From Paragorgia papillata (lineage: Eukaryota > Cnidaria > Anthozoa > Scleralcyonacea > Coralliidae), in the NCBI GenBank assembly GCA_035771165.1, contig JAWNZC010000174.1, positions 917,001-981,000 of the forward strand: a stretch of 64,000 bases of DNA, read 5' to 3'. The notes under the pieces were generated by a model, which saw nothing but the letters and a program-made list of their open reading frames with translations, searched no databases and had not been told where the DNA came from. Positions 59,836 to 64,000 of this stretch are shown here, one piece after another; the first letter of the stretch is position 1; every line of letters starts with the position of its first letter. The translations under genes and the position numbers were made by a program.

Positions 59836-60224
59836 GAAGAAAAACACCGCAACAACTAAACCTTTGTTGACAACAAGCAGTAACCATTGATTACTAATAC
59901 TTAGATTGAGGAGATGTCTTCGAAAGTTCAAAACCGTTGTGTAAACACGGAACGGTTTGCCGTACTCGTAAGGTCAATCGAGAAGTCGCGAGTATGAGGA
60001 ATTGAATCGAGAAACTGTAAGAACGTAAGGTACGGACGAAATATTATTTGTCTATAGAATGGCTGAGTGCAATGTTTAAGTCCATGTACACTATTGGTGT
60101 TAATGGCTCATTAGCAATTTAAACAAAAGAACGTGTCTGGGCGAGTTTGGGCGACGTCAGAGCTTAGACAAAGAAATCCTAATTAATATGCTTATTCACG
60201 GCGTCGGTTTTCTCGGCGTATCAT

Positions 60225-60485
60225 TTGCTTGCTATTTGCTGTTGGAGTAAGACCGCAGAGATGGAGGGTTTATATGAAAAATTGTTTTCAATGTTCGAAG
60301 CTATTTACAATGAAACTTTGTGGGAAGAATATTCGAAGCTTTGTCATGAAAAGTGCTACGGTTGTAGGACTAACCATCCTAGTCGGAAACAACACAGATG
60401 CCTAACAGATGATGAGCAATGGAGATCGTGCTACGAAGAGACCAGGACAAACGTCAACGAACGTATCTGGATAGAGTACTCATGA
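60225..60485 (+). pseudogene. Arm gene 2, left copy, truncated by satellite
   Basis: Encodes MLAICCWSKTAEMEGLYEKL then a Cys/His block CHEKCYGCRTNHPSRKQHRC, ending IWIEYS-stop as the arm homology stops and the ACTCATGAGT satellite begins. The right copy continues for about 90 more residues past the same point (IWIEFNEAMQALKLR), so the left copy has lost its C-terminus. The alternative start is ATG 60261. Confidence 0.6.
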
Positions 60486-60655
60486 GTTACTCCTTTACTC
60501 ACGAGTTACTCCTTTTCTCATGAGTTTCTCCTTTACTCACGAGTTACTCCTTTACTCACGAGTTACTCATTTACTCATGAGTAACTCACAAACTACTCCT
60601 TTACTCATGAGTTACTCCTTTACTCACGAGTTACTCATTTACTCATGAGTTAATC
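60477..60655. repeat. Satellite of ACTCATGAGT / ACTCACGAGT units
   Basis: About ten units of GAGTTACTCCTTTACTCACG. The internal ACTCATGAGT is a palindrome. It sits exactly at the point where the left arm stops matching the right arm. Confidence 0.88.
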
Positions 60656-60810
60656 CCTTAGAGGCGGCGTCTAAGTAGCGTCCAAGTGACGTCCAGCTAT
60701 GCATGCGCATTGGTTCGTTTTGGTATCCCCACATGCATTAGAGAAGACACTCAAGGATATAATCTTACTTTTCTCACATAAATTTTCACAAGTAGTTTGA
60801 GAGTTGTTGT

Positions 60811-61629
60811 GTGAACATGCATTGCGCTTGTAATATTTGCGGAAAGAGCTTTTCAAGACAGTTTAATTTACAACGTCACGTAAAGGTCTTGCATGGGGGA
60901 GCTCGGCCAATACAAACGATGTCTACTGATTCTACATTTAAGTATTCTCCATTTGATGGAAACGCATCGAATTACCAAGACAACAAAAAGACATACTCCA
61001 TACAATTAACTCATCCCTTTGGACTCTTGGTCTCTGGGGGGGCCAAGACTGGGAAGACAAGCTTTGTCAAGGAATTGTTAGTCAACGCCCAAATCATGAT
61101 CGACCCTGTCCCAGAAAATATAATTTATTTTTATTCTGAGTACCAAGACACGTTTGCTAAAATGGAACTTCTTATTCCAGGCATTCAGTTTGTGCAAGGT
61201 TTATCCGAATCTATATTGGATAGTATTAATCCCCAAATAAGAAATCTATTTATCATTGATGACATGATGGGTGAAAAAGATACGATTATTGCCAAACTAT
61301 TCACCAAGAAATCCCATCATGGTAATCTCAGCGTGATTTATATTGTGCAAAACTTATTTCATCAAAGCAAAGACCATCGTACCATCTCTCTCAACGCTAG
61401 TTACTTTGTCCTAACAAAAAATGTTCGTGATGCAAGTCAAGTGACTCATCTTGCCAAACAGTTGTATCCCGACAACACAAAGTTTTTCCAGCAAGCCTAC
61501 CAGATGGCAACCAAAGAGCCGTATTCTTACCTGTTTGTCGATCTCACGCCGACATGTCCCGATGAAATCCGAGTAAGATCCGGGATATTTCCGACTGATA
61601 CACATTATGTATATCAACCCAGGGTATAA
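60811..61629 (+). CDS. C2H2 zinc finger fused to packaging-type P-loop ATPase
   Basis: 272 residues, intact, from ATG 60811. Residues 7-28 form a C2H2 finger (Cys7, Cys10, His23, His28; CNICGKSFSRQFNLQRH). Walker A lies at about 76-84 (GGAKTGKTS) and Walker B at about 147-152 (FIIDDM). They are followed by SVIYIVQNLFHQ and SYFVLTKN, where a sensor residue of FtsK/HerA-type motors is expected. The strand between Walker A and B contains IIYFYSEYQDTF. The overall pattern resembles A32/FtsK-HerA packaging ATPases of Polinton-like and other eukaryotic DNA viruses; similar zinc finger/ATPase frames are remembered from cnidarian gene sets. The gene sits between the two inverted arms. A role in DNA movement or packaging is inferred only. 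Confidence 0.75.
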   Translation: MNMHCACNICGKSFSRQFNLQRHVKVLHGGARPIQTMSTDSTFKYSPFDGNASNYQDNKKTYSIQLTHPFGLLVSGGAKTGKTSFVKELLVNAQIMIDPVPENIIYFYSEYQDTFAKMELLIPGIQFVQGLSESILDSINPQIRNLFIIDDMMGEKDTIIAKLFTKKSHHGNLSVIYIVQNLFHQSKDHRTISLNASYFVLTKNVRDASQVTHLAKQLYPDNTKFFQQAYQMATKEPYSYLFVDLTPTCPDEIRVRSGIFPTDTHYVYQPRV

Positions 61630-61767
61630 GAATAAGTGCTGAATACCTGAGAAAAGCGACATTGAGACATACTGCTAATGGTTTATTAAAGGCTATATCG
61701 GACTGCATTTTGAATATATGTTTAGATTTCATCAAACGAAAGAAACCATTATTACAAAAAACTAGTG

Positions 61768-62256
61768 TACCGTAATTATTCGAATAAACGCCGCGGCGTT
61801 TATTAAATTTTTGGCGCTTCAGGTGCGGCGTTTATTCGAGGGCGGCGTTTATTCGAGGGCGGCGTTTATTGCAAATTTTGTAACAACAACTGTGAATTTA
61901 TTAAAAAACTAAGAATAAAATTCATATGTCTTTTAAATATATATAAATATATATGAAAATTGAACTGTTCACTGTCTTATATAATGACTAAGTTTCATTC
62001 TATTTCAATGTCACTGTCTCCTTCGTGGTCCGAGTCTAACAGCTGAATAATAGGGCATGCCTCTTCAACATCGGAAGACGTGTATTCTTCAGTACACAAG
62101 TACCGAATAAACGCCGCGGCGTTTATTAAATTTTTGGCGCTTCAGGTGCGGCGTTTATTCGAGGGCGGCGTTTAATAATATTTTTGCTTGTCCCTGCGGC
62201 GTTTATTCGAGGGCGGCGTTTATTCGAGGGAGGCGTTTATTCGAATAATTACGGTA
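61768..62256. mobile_element. Palindromic MITE with CCGTAATTATTCGAATAAAC ends
   Basis: Ends TACCGTAATTATTCGAATAA and TTATTCGAATAATTACGGTA, possibly with a TA target duplication. GCGGCGTTTATTCGAGG motifs are repeated inside in several copies, and at 62102 an internal second partial end restarts the sequence. About 489 bp, inserted in the middle of the virus-like element. Confidence 0.82.
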
Positions 62257-62816
62257 TTCCTACAATCATCCTAAACGCCCTAGTATTGGAATGACACCCA
62301 TTATAAGAATTAAAGTTACTGTTGAATCGTTGAAACATTATCTTCTGTACTATGCTGAATTTAAATAAAGTATTTACAAATAATGTGTACGTCTTTCTGA
62401 TATTCCTTTGGTACATGTTAAATGTATAAGTTACCGCTTATCAACTCTCGTATAAAAGGTCTTGTCGAGTTATATTATGCAAAACAGAGAAACAAACGAT
62501 ACCTATAAGAAGTAGGTGCGCTAGAAGAAATCGTAAACGCAGGACAATTTATTTAAAAACATTTGTTTATGTAAATAATTAGCTGTCAATATGTACACTG
62601 TAATTTGTTACAATATAAAAATAAACTACAAAGAACTATTATAATGTTGCTCATATGTCTTTATTAATTTCTCTTCAGATAAAATTACACACATATAAAA
62701 TTACACATCTTTCTTAAACACTAAATAGTCCAGGAAATTTTATTTAACTTAAAACATAATTTAACTTTGGATTAACTCGATAATGTTCTCATAACACATA
62801 TAGCATTAGTTCACAT
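62257..62816. other. Non-coding stretch between MITE and arm gene 2 right copy
   Basis: AT-rich, no supported ORF. It would be the 3' flank of the right arm gene 2. Confidence 0.45.
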
Positions 62817-63347
62817 TTAGTTCAGATTGCTTTTCGTCGTTAAGTTTCTAGACTTTTCAAGAAGATACTCCTCGTAAGCCTCCCGAGGATTCTTTATCGT
62901 ACTCGTAAATTTTACACCAGTGTCTTTTACTTGGTACAGATACTTTAATGGACAGCTAAACAGAACAGATATAGAAAGAATATTTGGCGAGTCGTCAATT
63001 TCCACCGGCTCAACCATTGTCTCTGTAGCGTCTTGAGAGTATTTATTATTGTCTCTTTGGATTCGTAATTTCAACGCCTGCATCGCTTCGTTGAACTCTA
63101 TCCAGATACGTTCGTTGACGTTTGTCCTGGTCTCTTCGTAGCACGATCTCCATTGCTCATCATCTGTTAGGCAACTGTGTTGTTTCCGACTAGGATGGTT
63201 AGTCCTACAACCGTAGCACTTTTCGTGACAAAGCTTCGAATATTCTTCCCACAAAGTTTCATTGTAAATAGCTTCGAACATTGAAAACAATTTTTCATAT
63301 AAACCCTCCATCTCTGCGGTCTTACTCCAACAGCAAATAGCAAGCAA
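62817..63347 (-). CDS. Arm gene 2, right copy, apparently complete
   Basis: 176 residues (or 164 from MEGLYEK). Cys/His block CHEKCYGCRTNHPSRKQHSC at about residues 39-58, with CxxC, HPS and HxC spacing suggestive of zinc binding. The C-terminal half contains NILSISVLFSCPLKYLYQVK and NPREAYEEYLLEKSRN. Similar CxxC-HPSx-HxC proteins are remembered near the same ATPase family in invertebrate genomes, function unknown. It is divergent from arm gene 1 right copy, with about 390 bp between their starts. Confidence 0.6.
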   Translation of the reverse strand: MLAICCWSKTAEMEGLYEKLFSMFEAIYNETLWEEYSKLCHEKCYGCRTNHPSRKQHSCLTDDEQWRSCYEETRTNVNERIWIEFNEAMQALKLRIQRDNNKYSQDATETMVEPVEIDDSPNILSISVLFSCPLKYLYQVKDTGVKFTSTIKNPREAYEEYLLEKSRNLTTKSNLN

Positions 63348-63736
63348 ATGATACGCCGAGAAAACCGACGCCGTGAATAAGCATATTAATTAGGATTTCT
63401 TTGTCTAAGCTCTGACGTCGCCCAAACTCGCCCAGACACGTTCTTTTGTTTAAATTGCTAATGAGCCATTAACACCAATAGTGTACATGGACTTAAACAT
63501 TGCACTCAGCCATTCTATAGACAAATAATATTTCGTCCGTACCTTACGTTCTTACAGTTTCTCGATTCAATTCCTCATACTCGCGGCTTCTCGATTGACC
63601 TTACGAGTACGGCAAACCGTTCCGTGTTTACACAACGGTTTTGAACTTTCGAAGACATCTCCTCAATCTAAGTATTAGTAATCAATGGTTACTGCTTGTT
63701 GTCAACAAAGGTTTAGTTGTTGCGGTGTTTTTCTTC

Positions 63737-64000
63737 ATGATGAGTGAAGAAGAAAGTAAAGAATGGAGACGAGCGATAAACCTTCGACCTTACCTACGGG
63801 ATCATCAGCTTATAGAAAACCGCAGGGACGAAGATTTAAACACACAATTACTTCAAGCGTATACACTCTTAAAACTAAAGAAAAGAAAGACACTACAGAA
63901 AATGGTCATATTATGTCAAGACAAAGTGATAGAGCCTTGGTGTCTGAATGAAAAGCAGACATTTGAAAAACGGTGCTCTTATCGTAACGATAAAATATCA
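63737..64000 (+). CDS. Arm gene 1, right copy, cut by window end
   Basis: Starts ATG ATG AGT at 63737 and stays open to the window edge with the same protein as 59425-59835 (LNTQLLQAYTLLKLKKRK, EPWCLNEKQTFEKRC). Differences from the left copy are mostly single residues. Confidence 0.5.
   Translation, partial: MMSEEESKEWRRAINLRPYLRDHQLIENRRDEDLNTQLLQAYTLLKLKKRKTLQKMVILCQDKVIEPWCLNEKQTFEKRCSYRNDKIS

Larger units (their letters stand above)
59425..64000. mobile_element. Virus-like element with long inverted arms and packaging-type ATPase
   Basis: About 59570-60476 and 63105-64000 are nearly identical inverted copies; the right arm continues beyond the window, so the true arms are longer than 0.9 kb. 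Each arm holds a divergent gene pair around a shared intergenic region of roughly 390 bp. The middle (60477-63104) holds a satellite, the zinc finger/ATPase gene and a nested MITE. Long terminal inverted repeats plus an FtsK/HerA-type packaging ATPase recall Polinton-like or other virus-derived elements. No DNA polymerase, integrase, protease or capsid gene is visible in this window. It could also be one end of a larger rearranged element. Confidence 0.6.

Overview
This 64 kb window looks like a transposon-rich, AT-rich stretch of an animal genome, most likely a marine invertebrate and probably an anthozoan cnidarian. The organism is inferred from the intron-split genes, the SAMD3-like gene fragment and the mix of repeat families; no sequence search was run. 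Little ordinary host coding sequence is visible: one multi-exon SAMD3-like gene end (458-2844) and an unfamiliar 285-codon frame inside a TIR-flanked segment (4487-5341). Almost everything else is mobile-element sequence of several ages.

Layout. 1-5.6 kb: host gene exons, small foldback MITEs, a palindromic satellite (3485-3868), and a 1.5 kb TIR element with an ORF (4069-5575). 6.1-10.8 kb: non-autonomous DNA transposons, including a hAT-type MITE with an 8 bp target duplication. 11.2-31.5 kb: a nested complex. A Harbinger element (12447-17006, with transposase and Myb-like genes) sits inside the 3' LTR of a 9.2 kb Gypsy element (12442-26250, minus strand). That element sits inside a foldback element of a family with 7 bp target duplications, and further copies of the family follow (26661-28191, 28636-29195, 29211-30728). 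32.8-34.9 kb: a hAT remnant and a GTAAACC-type minisatellite. 35.3-38.9 kb: second copies of the repeats seen at 9-10.7 kb. 40.5-46.9 kb: a broken non-LTR retrotransposon (SANT-like domain, RT, restriction-like endonuclease), a 19 bp minisatellite and a MULE-type MITE, all between short inverted repeats. 47.9-58 kb: hAT MITE, LINE 3' end, foldbacks, microsatellites and a Copia fragment.

The most unusual part is the right end. From about 59.4 kb to beyond the window edge, two nearly identical inverted arms of at least 0.9 kb each carry a divergent gene pair. They flank a gene that joins a C2H2 zinc finger to a packaging-type P-loop ATPase (60811-61629). This looks like an integrated virus-like or large DNA-transposon-like element whose other genes are lost or lie elsewhere.

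A second notable layer is RNA. Three hammerhead-ribozyme motifs (10887-10929, 18678-18718, 52948-52988) each have a TA microsatellite on their 3' side, as expected for remnants of Penelope-like elements or related ribozyme-bearing retroelements. Two more loci (20278-20378, 55503-55583) carry palindromes that appear to be built from a hammerhead 3' half.

Most large reading frames are damaged. The Gypsy pol has several frameshifts, a nonsense codon and a lost RNase H aspartate. The Harbinger transposase has lost one DDE aspartate. The LINE RT frame is split by frameshifts and one stop. All boundaries and matches were read by eye.
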